Positions 1 through 5,050 of a stretch of 7,416 nucleotides of DNA are shown piece after piece. How positions within the stretch are numbered: position 1 is the first letter of the stretch; each line of letters starts with the position of its first letter. The position numbers and the translations under genes are program-made. This stretch comes from Clostridia bacterium (GTDB lineage: Bacteria > Bacillota > Clostridia > Oscillospirales > QAMX01). A model generated the notes under the pieces. The model ran no database searches. It had not been told where the DNA came from and saw only the letters and a program-made list of their open reading frames with translations. Location of the stretch: assembly GCA_017556885.1 (NCBI GenBank), contig JAFYLV010000005.1, positions 1 to 7,416 on the forward strand, given 5' to 3'.

Positions 1-571
1 TACATTTGCTCCTACAACAGAGCCCGGTCTTGTATTCACACAGAGCGTTGTTGGCGGTTCTGTTCCTAAGGGATATTTCCCTGCAGTTGAAAAGGGTCTT
101 CTCGAAGCAATGCAGAAGGGTGTTCTTGCCGGCTATCCCGTAGTATCCTTGGCGGCTGACCTCTTTGATGGTTCATACCACGATGTTGACTCCAACGAGC
201 TTTCCTTCAAGGTTGCTGCCCGTCTGGCCTACAAGGCCGGTATCCCCCAGGCAAACCCCGTTATCATGGAGCCCTATGCAGAGCTTAAGGTAACGGTGCC
301 TGAGAAGTACATGGGTGATATCATCGGTGACCTTAACAAGCGCCGCGGCCGTGTTATGGGTATGGATCCCACCGGCGACGGCATGCAGGTCATCACCGCT
401 GAGGTTCCCATGGCGGAAATGCAGTCCTACGCCATCGAGCTGCGTTCTATGACCCGCGGCTGGGGTGCCTTCGTGATGGACTTCATCCGCTACGAGGAGA
501 CGCCTCCCGTTGTGCAGGCGAAGGTCATTGAGGATGCAAAGGCCTTCAACCTCGCCGAGGACGACGAATAA
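1..571 (+). CDS. Elongation factor G-like translational GTPase, C-terminal part (5' end outside window)
   Basis: The reading frame is open from base 2 and ends at TAA 569-571, leaving 189 visible residues. These match EF-G domains IV and V. Domain IV shows GGSVPKGYFPAVEKG (residues 18-32), GVLAGYP (40-46) and DGSYHDVDS (56-64). Domain V shows EPYAELKVTVPEKYMGDIIGDLNKRRG split across residues 90-116, then LRSMTRGWGAF and FIRYEETP (147-168). EF-G enters the ribosomal A site with domain IV and drives tRNA-mRNA translocation with GTP. The GTPase domain lies upstream, out of view. The sequence around the LRSMT motif and the RYEETP ending look closer to the EF-G-like paralogues of Clostridia than to canonical FusA, so it may be a second EF-G; I cannot settle this from the C-terminus. 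One oddity is that the usual QGRG of domain V reads RGWG here. The tail is acidic (EDDE). A hairpin terminator follows 28 bases downstream. Confidence 0.93.
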   Translation, partial: TFAPTTEPGLVFTQSVVGGSVPKGYFPAVEKGLLEAMQKGVLAGYPVVSLAADLFDGSYHDVDSNELSFKVAARLAYKAGIPQANPVIMEPYAELKVTVPEKYMGDIIGDLNKRRGRVMGMDPTGDGMQVITAEVPMAEMQSYAIELRSMTRGWGAFVMDFIRYEETPPVVQAKVIEDAKAFNLAEDDE

Positions 572-598
572 TCGTAAAACAAAAAACGACAGAGCTTT

Positions 599-640
599 CC
601 GCCCGCCGCTGGAAACTGCGGCGGGCGGTCTCATGTTTCC
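599..640 (+). terminator. Rho-independent-type terminator after the EF-G-like gene
   Basis: A perfect 11-bp GC-only stem (599-609 with 618-628) closes an 8-base loop (610-617). It is followed by the only moderately T-rich stretch TCTCATGTTTCC instead of a clean T run. It begins 28 bases after the stop codon. Stem strength and position support termination; the weak T tract makes its efficiency uncertain. Confidence 0.75.
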
Positions 641-697
641 TCCGCATACATCGGGCATTTCCGGAATATGTATGGTATCAACAGACCTTTAACAGAC

Positions 698-702
698 GGA
701 GG
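698..702 (+). promoter_or_regulatory. Ribosome binding site that decides the DUF4830 gene start
   Basis: GGAGG lies 2 bases before an ATG at 705 and 8 bases before a second in-frame ATG at 711. The 8-base spacing is normal and the 2-base spacing is too short, so 711 is preferred as the start. Confidence 0.8.
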
Positions 703-710
703 AAATGCAT

Positions 711-1256
711 ATGTTTGTGGTAACGGCAAAAATGAGCCGGAAGGGGATCGCCGCCCTGCTGGCTGCAGTGCTGGTGACGGTGGCGGTCATCTGTGTGACG
801 GTCTTTGTTCGCGGCAGCGTCGGCGGATATCGGGGCGATGAAGCCATGACCTCGGCGCAGATGAAAAATCTCACGGCGGCAGAAACGGAAGAGGAGCGCC
901 TGAATTTCCTGGCCTATTACGGCTGGCAGACCGAAGGCGCGCCCAGGGAGTTTTATGAGGTCACGCTGCCGAAGAAATTCGACCGCGTGTATGAAAATTA
1001 TAACGACCTGCAGAAATCCCAGGGCTTTGATCTTACCCGCTGGCGGGGAAAGACCGTGATGAAGTACAGCTATCGCATCACAAACTACGAGGGATTTGAC
1101 GGCGAGGTCTATGCAACGCTGCTTGTGTGTAAAAACCGCATCATCGGCGGGGATATTGCCTCGGCGGCGCTGGACGGGTTTATGCACGGCTTTGCAAAGC
1201 CCGCGGCGGGCGGCGCGGCGTCCACAGGCACGGAGACGGAACCGAAGCTGGGTTAA
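711..1256 (+). CDS. DUF4830 domain-containing membrane-anchored protein
   Basis: This is a 181-residue protein of unknown function. Residues 1-11 are short and basic and are followed by one hydrophobic segment (about 13-33), which fits an N-terminal membrane anchor or uncleaved signal with the rest outside the cell. The C-terminal domain matches my memory of DUF4830: FLAYYGW (67-73), a short strand ending LPKKF (87-91), Y-x-x-L-Q-K-S-Q-GFDL (97-108), a WRGK turn (111-114), YRITNY (121-126), then IIGGD (144-148) and DGFMHGF (155-161). The last 20 residues are low-complexity Gly/Ala/Thr/Glu. The start at 711 was chosen over 705 because of the GGAGG spacing. The pseudouridine synthase gene begins 35 bases after the stop, so the two probably share a transcript. 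DUF4830 has no established activity that I know of. Confidence 0.85.
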   Translation: MFVVTAKMSRKGIAALLAAVLVTVAVICVTVFVRGSVGGYRGDEAMTSAQMKNLTAAETEEERLNFLAYYGWQTEGAPREFYEVTLPKKFDRVYENYNDLQKSQGFDLTRWRGKTVMKYSYRITNYEGFDGEVYATLLVCKNRIIGGDIASAALDGFMHGFAKPAAGGAASTGTETEPKLG

Positions 1257-1291
1257 GCCCCGGCGACACGGAAGAAAAGAGGAATAGGAAT

Positions 1292-2008
1292 ATGAAAATG
1301 CGGCTGGATCGGGCTCTGCGTGATGCGGAGGCCGGCCGAACCCGGACGGAGGCAGATAAGCTCATTTCCGCCGGGCGGGTGGCTGTTAACGGAACCGTTG
1401 TCCGCAAGGGCGACGTCAAGGTGGATACGGACACAGACACCGTCACCCTGGATGGACGGGCGGTCACAAGCCGCCGCTTCCGCTATTATATGATGAATAA
1501 GCCGGCGGGGGTGCTCTCCGCCACCGAGGACCGCTCCTGCGAGACGGTCCTCGATCTGCTGCCGGAGCCCCTGCGCAAGCTGGGGCTTTCGCCTGCGGGA
1601 AGGCTGGACAAGGATGCCGAGGGACTGCTGATCCTGACCAATGACGGTGATCTCATCCATAATATCATCACACCGAAAAAGCACGTGGAGAAACGGTATT
1701 ACGTCCGCCTGCGCGAGAATTGGCAGCCGGACTATGACGACCGGTTCCGTGCAGGCGTGGTCATCGATGACGGATATCAGTGCATGCCTGCCCGCTTTGA
1801 GGGCGGAGAAAACCCGAAAGAGGGCTACGTATACGTCTGTGAGGGAAAATTCCATCAGGTCAAGCGCATGCTTGCCGCCGTCGGAAACGAGGTGCTGTAT
1901 CTGCGGCGCCTGCAGGTGGGTGAACTGACGCTGGATGCGGATCTGGCGCCGGGCGAAGTGCGCGAATTGGAGGAAAATGAGGTACTTGCGCTTTCTAAAA
2001 AGCGCTGA
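1292..2008 (+). CDS. rsuA: RsuA-family rRNA pseudouridine synthase (S4 domain)
   Basis: This 238-residue protein is the usual length for the RsuA/RluB/E/F family, which converts a specific rRNA uridine to pseudouridine without a cofactor. An S4 RNA-binding domain spans about residues 3-60 (LDRALRDA, then ADKLISAGRVAVNG). The catalytic domain begins with MMNKPAG (67-73) and carries the motif GRLDKDAEGLLILTNDG (103-119), in which D106 is the expected catalytic aspartate. It continues with PKKHVEKRYYV (128-138) and EGKFHQVKRM (184-193). The HxxxxxPKKHVxKxY pattern favours RsuA (16S rRNA U516) over RluB, but target specificity is inferred. The residue after D-K-D is Ala109, where family members usually have Thr or Ser. 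GAGG at 1279-1282 sits 9 bases before ATG 1292; a second ATG at 1298 with AGGA at 1286-1289 is a close alternative start. It is probably in one operon with the DUF4830 gene. No clear terminator follows. Confidence 0.9.
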   Translation: MKMRLDRALRDAEAGRTRTEADKLISAGRVAVNGTVVRKGDVKVDTDTDTVTLDGRAVTSRRFRYYMMNKPAGVLSATEDRSCETVLDLLPEPLRKLGLSPAGRLDKDAEGLLILTNDGDLIHNIITPKKHVEKRYYVRLRENWQPDYDDRFRAGVVIDDGYQCMPARFEGGENPKEGYVYVCEGKFHQVKRMLAAVGNEVLYLRRLQVGELTLDADLAPGEVRELEENEVLALSKKR

Positions 2009-2099
2009 ATCCGTTGAATTCCGGTGAAGATGTGAAGAAAATGTAAATGGTTAGTCAAAATCACCAAAATACGGGGCGCAGATTTGGTGGAATAGCCAA

Positions 2100-2130
2100 T
2101 ATACTATTTTCTTTGACTGTGGTAAGATAT
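2100..2130 (+). promoter_or_regulatory. Possible promoter of the sugar ABC ATPase gene
   Basis: The 153 bases between the pseudouridine synthase and the ATPase gene are distinctly AT-richer than their surroundings. Two -10-like elements are visible: TATACT at 2100-2105, and TAAGAT at 2123-2128 preceded by TG at 2120-2121, which gives an extended -10. Neither has a good -35 at 16-18 bases. TTGACT at 2113-2118 resembles a -35 but has no -10 at the right distance. A promoter here is expected because the next gene looks like its own highly expressed unit; the exact site is a guess. Confidence 0.3.
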
Positions 2131-2151
2131 ACAGGAACAAATATCCCATTT

Positions 2152-2156
2152 GGAGG
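2152..2156 (+). promoter_or_regulatory. Ribosome binding site of the ABC ATPase gene
   Basis: GGAGG lies 5 bases before ATG 2162. It overlaps an in-frame TTG at 2150 that would add four residues; the overlap rules that codon out as the start. Confidence 0.85.
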
Positions 2157-2161
2157 TTATT

Positions 2162-3274
2162 ATGGCTGGTCTTAAGCTCAACGGCATTTACAAGAAGTAT
2201 CCCGGCGGCGTTGTCGCGGTTTCTAACTTCTGCCTTACCATTAAGGATAAGGAATTCATCATTCTGGTTGGTCCTTCCGGCTGCGGTAAGTCCACCACCC
2301 TGCGTATGATCGCCGGTCTCGAGGAGATCTCCGACGGTGAGCTCTTCATCGATGACAAGCTCGTCAACGACATCCCCCCCAAGGACAGAGACATCGCGAT
2401 GGTGTTCCAGAACTATGCTCTGTATCCCCACATGATTGTTTTCGAGAACATGGCCTTCGGTCTGCGTCTCCGCAAGACTCCCAAGGAGGAGATCAAGCGC
2501 CGCGTGGAAGAGGCTGCCAAGATCCTCGACATCTCTCACCTGCTCGATCGTAAGCCCAAGGCTCTGTCCGGTGGTCAGCGTCAGCGTGTCGCCCTCGGTC
2601 GTGCTATCGTCCGTAACCCCAAGGTCTTCCTGCTCGACGAGCCACTGTCCAACCTGGATGCTAAGCTCCGTGCCCAGATGCGTACCGAGATCTCCAAGCT
2701 GCATCAGCGCCTGAAGACCACCTTCGTTTACGTTACCCACGACCAGGTCGAGGCTATGACCATGGGTACCCGTATCGTTGTTATGAAGGACGGCTTCATT
2801 CAGCAGGTCGCTCCTCCCCAGGAGCTCTACGAGAAGCCCGACAACCTGTTTGTCGCTACCTTCATCGGTTCTCCCCAGATGAACACCCTCGAGGCTACCG
2901 TGATCGACGAGAACGGTACTACCTACCTCGAGTTCGCCGGCTTCCGTGTCAAGCTGCCCGATGATAAGGGCCGCCGTCCCGAGGTTCTCGCCTATGCCGG
3001 CAAGACCGTTATCATGGGTATTCGTCCTGAGTGTGTCCGTGACGATGACCTTCACCTCTCCCAGTTCCCCGATTCCATCATCGAGGTCAACGTGGAAGTC
3101 GTCGAGAAGCTCGGCGCCGTTACTTACCTGTACTTCACCGTCGGTGAGACCAACTGCACCGCTTCCGTCTCCGCCAGCTCCACCGTTGAGCACGGCGACA
3201 CCGTCAAGCTCGCTCTTGACACCAACAAGATCCACCTCTTCGACGCCGACACCGAGAAGACCATCATCAACTGA
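2162..3274 (+). CDS. msmK: ABC transporter ATP-binding protein, MsmK/UgpC/MalK sugar-uptake type
   Basis: This 370-residue ATPase energises uptake of sugars or sn-glycerol-3-phosphate at the inner face of the membrane. All nucleotide-binding motifs are intact: Walker A GPSGCGKST (37-45), Q-loop glutamine 83 in VFQNYALYPHM, signature LSGGQ (135-139), Walker B VFLLDE with catalytic E160, D-loop SNLD (163-166) and switch H193 in VTHDQVEAMTM. The C-terminal ~130 residues form the MalK-type regulatory OB/TOBE region (for example MGIRPE 285-290 and the closing KIHLFD). Length is typical of the CUT1 family. No permease or solute-binding gene adjoins it, which fits the shared MsmK-type ATPases of Gram-positive bacteria that serve several transporters. 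Codon choice is strikingly biased (CGT for Arg, GGT for Gly, CTC/CTG for Leu, AAG for Lys), unlike the pseudouridine synthase gene upstream, suggesting very high expression. Substrate cannot be read from this subunit. Confidence 0.95.
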   Translation: MAGLKLNGIYKKYPGGVVAVSNFCLTIKDKEFIILVGPSGCGKSTTLRMIAGLEEISDGELFIDDKLVNDIPPKDRDIAMVFQNYALYPHMIVFENMAFGLRLRKTPKEEIKRRVEEAAKILDISHLLDRKPKALSGGQRQRVALGRAIVRNPKVFLLDEPLSNLDAKLRAQMRTEISKLHQRLKTTFVYVTHDQVEAMTMGTRIVVMKDGFIQQVAPPQELYEKPDNLFVATFIGSPQMNTLEATVIDENGTTYLEFAGFRVKLPDDKGRRPEVLAYAGKTVIMGIRPECVRDDDLHLSQFPDSIIEVNVEVVEKLGAVTYLYFTVGETNCTASVSASSTVEHGDTVKLALDTNKIHLFDADTEKTIIN

Positions 3275-3311
3275 TTGGTATCTGCACGAACGGATCGCTG
3301 AAAACGATTTC

Positions 3312-3348
3312 AACAAAGGACCGTCTGAAAAGACGGTCCTTTGTTTTT
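3312..3348 (+). terminator. Strong intrinsic terminator of the ABC ATPase gene
   Basis: A perfect 15-bp stem (3312-3326 with 3331-3345) closes a GAAA tetraloop and runs into TTTTT at 3344-3348. It lies 37 bases after the stop codon and is one of the clearest regulatory signals in the window. Confidence 0.93.
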
Positions 3349-3353
3349 GCCTG

Positions 3354-3389
3354 AAAAAACCGGCATCCCGGAGCTCCGGGATGCCGGTT
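3354..3389 (-). terminator. Intrinsic terminator of the folT-SDR unit
   Basis: A perfect palindrome spans 3358-3389 (14-bp arms around AGCT). Read on the - strand it ends in a run of six T (complement of 3354-3359), 11 bases after the SDR stop codon. On the + strand it is followed by GCATTTTCTG, so it may also back up the ATPase terminator. The two hairpins are only 8 bases apart. Confidence 0.9.
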
Positions 3390-3399
3390 GCATTTTCTG

Positions 3400-4212
3400 T
3401 TAAAGTGCTTTTCCGCCGGAAACCTTAATGACCTGCCCGGTGATCATGCAGGCCTGCTTGCTTACCAAAAAGAGAATCGTATCGGCAATGTTTTCCGGTT
3501 GGATCAGCTTGCCCATGGGAATAAGGGGAATCACGGCTTCCTCAAGCTCCGCATCGATCCAGCCGGTCTGCGTGGGCCCCGGGGCAATGCAGTTGACGGT
3601 GATGCCATAGGGCGCAGCCTCCAGGGCGATGCTGCGCGTCAGCGCCTCCAGGGTCGCCTTGCTCGCGCCGTAGGCGATCTGTCCGGCAAAGGTCTGAGCC
3701 GCGTCGGTGGAAAGATTGATGATTCGTCCGTATTCACCGCGGCAGCGGATCATTTCCCGGATCATCAAAAGACTTCCGCGGACATTGACGGCAAATGTAT
3801 CATCGATCACATCCGGAGTGATCTTTGTGATGGTATCCAAGCCGTCCATATCACCGTCTGCGGCATTGTTTACAAGAATATCAACCCTCCCAAACCGCGC
3901 GCGCACCTGGGAATAGATGGATGCAACTTCTTCCTCTTTGGAAATATCGCTTTCCAAAACCCAAGGGTCGCATCCCAGCGCCTGAAGCTTCCGAACAACG
4001 GTATCCGCGCTGCCTGCATTGGCTGCGAAATATCGGTCAACGCCGTTCTGTGCCACCTTTTCAGGGTCAAAGGGGCGAGAGATCTTTTTATAAACCAGTG
4101 CGATCTTGGCGCCTTCCCGGGCAAGGGCATATGCCGTTGCGGCGCCGATGCCCTGCGGATTATTTGCGCCGGTGATGAGGGCAACGCGATCCTGCAGGCC
4201 GTAGTCGATCAT
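3400..4212 (-). CDS. Short-chain dehydrogenase/reductase (SDR) of unknown substrate, co-transcribed with folT
   Basis: This 270-residue classical-length SDR is predicted to be a cytosolic NAD(P)(H)-dependent oxidoreductase. The Rossmann fold shows a cofactor loop TGANNPQGIG (14-23), D89 in the LESDIS strand, NNAA (115-118, the NNAG motif), N143, S168, and the Y181-x-x-x-K185 pair in YGASK, so the Asn-Ser-Tyr-Lys tetrad is complete. PGPT (211-214) and ITGQVIKVSGG (257-267) are standard C-terminal SDR signatures. The glycine loop is two residues longer than the usual TGxxxGIG, and residues ~43-75 form an extra stretch between strand 2 and helix 3; I recall a subset of bacterial SDRs with both traits but no firm substrate. 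The ATG at 4212 was chosen because AAGGAG lies 8 bases upstream; a GTG at 4221 overlaps that site. folT ends 30 bases upstream on the same strand with no terminator between, placing this gene downstream of the THF riboswitch. Confidence 0.93.
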   Translation of the reverse strand: MIDYGLQDRVALITGANNPQGIGAATAYALAREGAKIALVYKKISRPFDPEKVAQNGVDRYFAANAGSADTVVRKLQALGCDPWVLESDISKEEEVASIYSQVRARFGRVDILVNNAADGDMDGLDTITKITPDVIDDTFAVNVRGSLLMIREMIRCRGEYGRIINLSTDAAQTFAGQIAYGASKATLEALTRSIALEAAPYGITVNCIAPGPTQTGWIDAELEEAVIPLIPMGKLIQPENIADTILFLVSKQACMITGQVIKVSGGKAL

Positions 4213-4220
4213 CAATATCA

Positions 4221-4226
4221 CTCCTT
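4221..4226 (-). promoter_or_regulatory. Ribosome binding site of the SDR gene
   Basis: On the - strand AAGGAG (4226 down to 4221) is followed after 8 bases by ATG at 4212-4210. This sets the SDR start and excludes the in-frame GTG at 4221 and TTG at 4215. Confidence 0.85.
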
Positions 4227-4242
4227 GGTAAAAAGGCTGCTT

Positions 4243-4791
4243 TTATTTGCGGGTAAGATTGGGGGCAAGTCCTGCCTTATGCAGGGCTGCGGAGATGAGC
4301 TGGATGAGCAGCGCATACACCGGGATGAGCACGATGCTGATAACGGCGCGGGGGCCGACGAGGGCAATAAAGCCCTTTCCGTAGAGAAGGGACAGCCAGT
4401 AGGTCTGTAAAAGAAGGCTGCCCAAAATCTGCACGGCGGCAACGGAACCCCAGATGCAGAAAATGCGGCGGCGTCGGCTTTTCCGTCCCCACAGGAGCAT
4501 GAAAAGCCCCGGCAGAAAGCCTGCAAGCATGCTGGTTGTGGCAATGGGAGGAAAATATACGCCGTTTGGAAAGAGGAAAAAGCCCAGCGCGTCGGCGATA
4601 AGGCCGACAACAGCGCCCCAACCGGGTCCGAGCAGCACGCCGGCGAGCATAATGGGCAGAAATCCTAAAGAGAAGCGTGCGGCAGGCACGCCAAGCACCA
4701 GGAAATTGCCGGCGAAAAGCCGTGTGAGCAGGATGCTTACGGCGATAAGCATCGCCGAGGCAATCATTTTGTAATAGCGGGATTTGGGCAT
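4243..4791 (-). CDS. folT: Folate-family ECF transporter S component
   Basis: This 182-residue protein is very hydrophobic, with about six membrane segments (roughly 9-26, 40-56, 57-75, 85-103, 112-132, 150-170). S components bind a vitamin and associate with the shared EcfA-EcfA'-EcfT energising module. That module is not in the window, as expected for group II ECF systems. Family features include RFSLGFLPIMLAG (39-51), LLGPGWGAVVGLIADALG (53-70), the PNGVYFPP loop (75-82), and QTYWLSLLYGKGF followed by GPR (129-148). These match the FolT family. The THF riboswitch directly upstream supports folate independently. Residues 103-109 (GRKSRRRR) form a strongly basic cytoplasmic loop. The start codon ATG 4791 is preceded by AAAGGAG (4809-4803) at an 11-base spacing, and that site lies inside a stem, so translation is likely gated by RNA structure. 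The SDR gene follows after 30 bases. Confidence 0.92.
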   Translation of the reverse strand: MPKSRYYKMIASAMLIAVSILLTRLFAGNFLVLGVPAARFSLGFLPIMLAGVLLGPGWGAVVGLIADALGFFLFPNGVYFPPIATTSMLAGFLPGLFMLLWGRKSRRRRIFCIWGSVAAVQILGSLLLQTYWLSLLYGKGFIALVGPRAVISIVLIPVYALLIQLISAALHKAGLAPNLTRK

Positions 4792-4798
4792 AAAAACA

Positions 4799-4882
4799 GC
4801 GGCTCCTTTCTTTGATGGATTTGTAGAAAACGAGCCGCGTCGGCAAACCGGTCTTTTGACAGGTCCAAAAGAAGGTTTACCG
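4799..4882 (-). promoter_or_regulatory. Expression platform of the THF riboswitch, with a Shine-Dalgarno-sequestering stem
   Basis: Two stems lie between the aptamer and folT. The first pairs 4882-4874 with 4849-4841 (9 bp, one G-U) and can extend inward with 4872-4866 against 4858-4852 (7 bp). The second pairs GCGGCTC (4838-4832) with GAGCCGC (4805-4799), with an inner 5-bp TTTCT/AGAAA helix. Its 3' arm includes the GAG of the folT Shine-Dalgarno (GGAG 4806-4803). That stem is followed by TGTTTTT just before the ATG, so it could also act as a terminator. The anti-Shine-Dalgarno arm can instead pair, over 6 bp with one G-U, with GGCCGC (4898-4893) inside the aptamer, giving a plausible switch. 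The stems are seen; the mechanism is inferred. Confidence 0.7.
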
Positions 4883-4886
4883 CGTT

Positions 4887-4988
4887 TGCACAGCGGCCGC
4901 GACAGTACACCGCAGGATCCGGGGATCCTTTCGTCAACGGGCTACTTCCCATCCCGAAGCACTTAACGCATACTGTCTACTCTGCGCA
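4887..4988 (-). promoter_or_regulatory. Tetrahydrofolate (THF) riboswitch aptamer
   Basis: Read on the - strand, this 102-base element carries the conserved THF-riboswitch blocks in order: AGAGTAGA, GCGTTAAGTG, the loop ATGGGAAGTAG, GACGAA and GCGGTGTA. Stem P1 pairs TGCGCAG (4988-4982) with CTGTGCA (4893-4887). P2 pairs GACAGTA (4977-4971) with TACTGTC (4907-4901). A CGGG/CCCG hairpin encloses the conserved GGGA loop, and AGGATCC/GGATCCT forms a further variable hairpin. I compared it from memory with the structurally known folT aptamer of Eubacterium siraeum; blocks and order agree. The long-range pseudoknot of this class is not obvious here beyond a possible GG-CC contact. The riboswitch senses reduced folates, normally lowering folate uptake or synthesis genes when THF is plentiful. 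Its position before a FolT S component is the classic context. Confidence 0.9.
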
Positions 4989-5009
4989 TCCATATACACT
5001 TTTGTTATG

Positions 5010-5040
5010 CCGCAGGGGCGGAAATATTCCGCCCCTGCGG
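5010..5040 (-). terminator. Hairpin after purL, possible terminator without a T run on this strand
   Basis: A perfect 12-bp GC-rich stem (5010-5021 with 5029-5040), extendable by two A-T pairs, starts 11 bases after the purL stop codon. On the - strand it is followed by CATAACAAAAG, which has no T run. On the + strand it is followed by ACTTTTTG, the usual terminator signature, but no + strand gene ends here. It may be a weak terminator or a 3' end stabiliser of the purL message. I find no convincing promoter between it and the aptamer, so folT may depend partly on read-through. Confidence 0.5.
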
Positions 5041-5050
5041 ACTTTTTGAA

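Noticed and set aside
705..710. Upstream ATG for the DUF4830 protein
   Set aside because: It lies only 2 bases from GGAGG; the ATG at 711 has normal spacing.
1988..2005. A 7-bp hairpin at the very end of the pseudouridine synthase gene
   Set aside because: It lies within the coding sequence before the stop and has no T run after it, so I do not call it a terminator.
2051..3316. A 421-codon open frame on the - strand opposite the ABC ATPase gene
   Set aside because: It is a mirror of the strongly biased codons of the ATPase gene. Its translation is a run of Leu/Gly/Asp/Val/Glu with no domain, and it has no ribosome binding site.
4213..4221. GTG (4221) or TTG (4215) as SDR start
   Set aside because: The GTG overlaps the ribosome binding site AAGGAG and the TTG is too near it; the ATG at 4212 has an 8-base spacing.
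3388..4410. A 340-codon open frame on the + strand opposite the SDR and the end of folT
   Set aside because: The opposite strand encodes two proteins with complete family motifs; this frame shows no recognisable domain and runs across two terminator arms.
4277..4846. A 189-codon - strand frame overlapping folT in another phase
   Set aside because: It is Arg/Pro/Ala-rich without domain features, and it begins in the riboswitch expression platform. The folT frame explains the region.
4893..4900. An 8-base GC palindrome (a rare-cutter restriction site) in the riboswitch region
   Set aside because: It is explained as part of the aptamer junction and P1; no sign of cloning or of a protein operator.
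4991..4996. TATATG on the - strand as a -10 box for folT
   Set aside because: It would place the transcription start inside or after the 5' strand of aptamer stem P1, and the -35 position falls inside a GC-rich hairpin.
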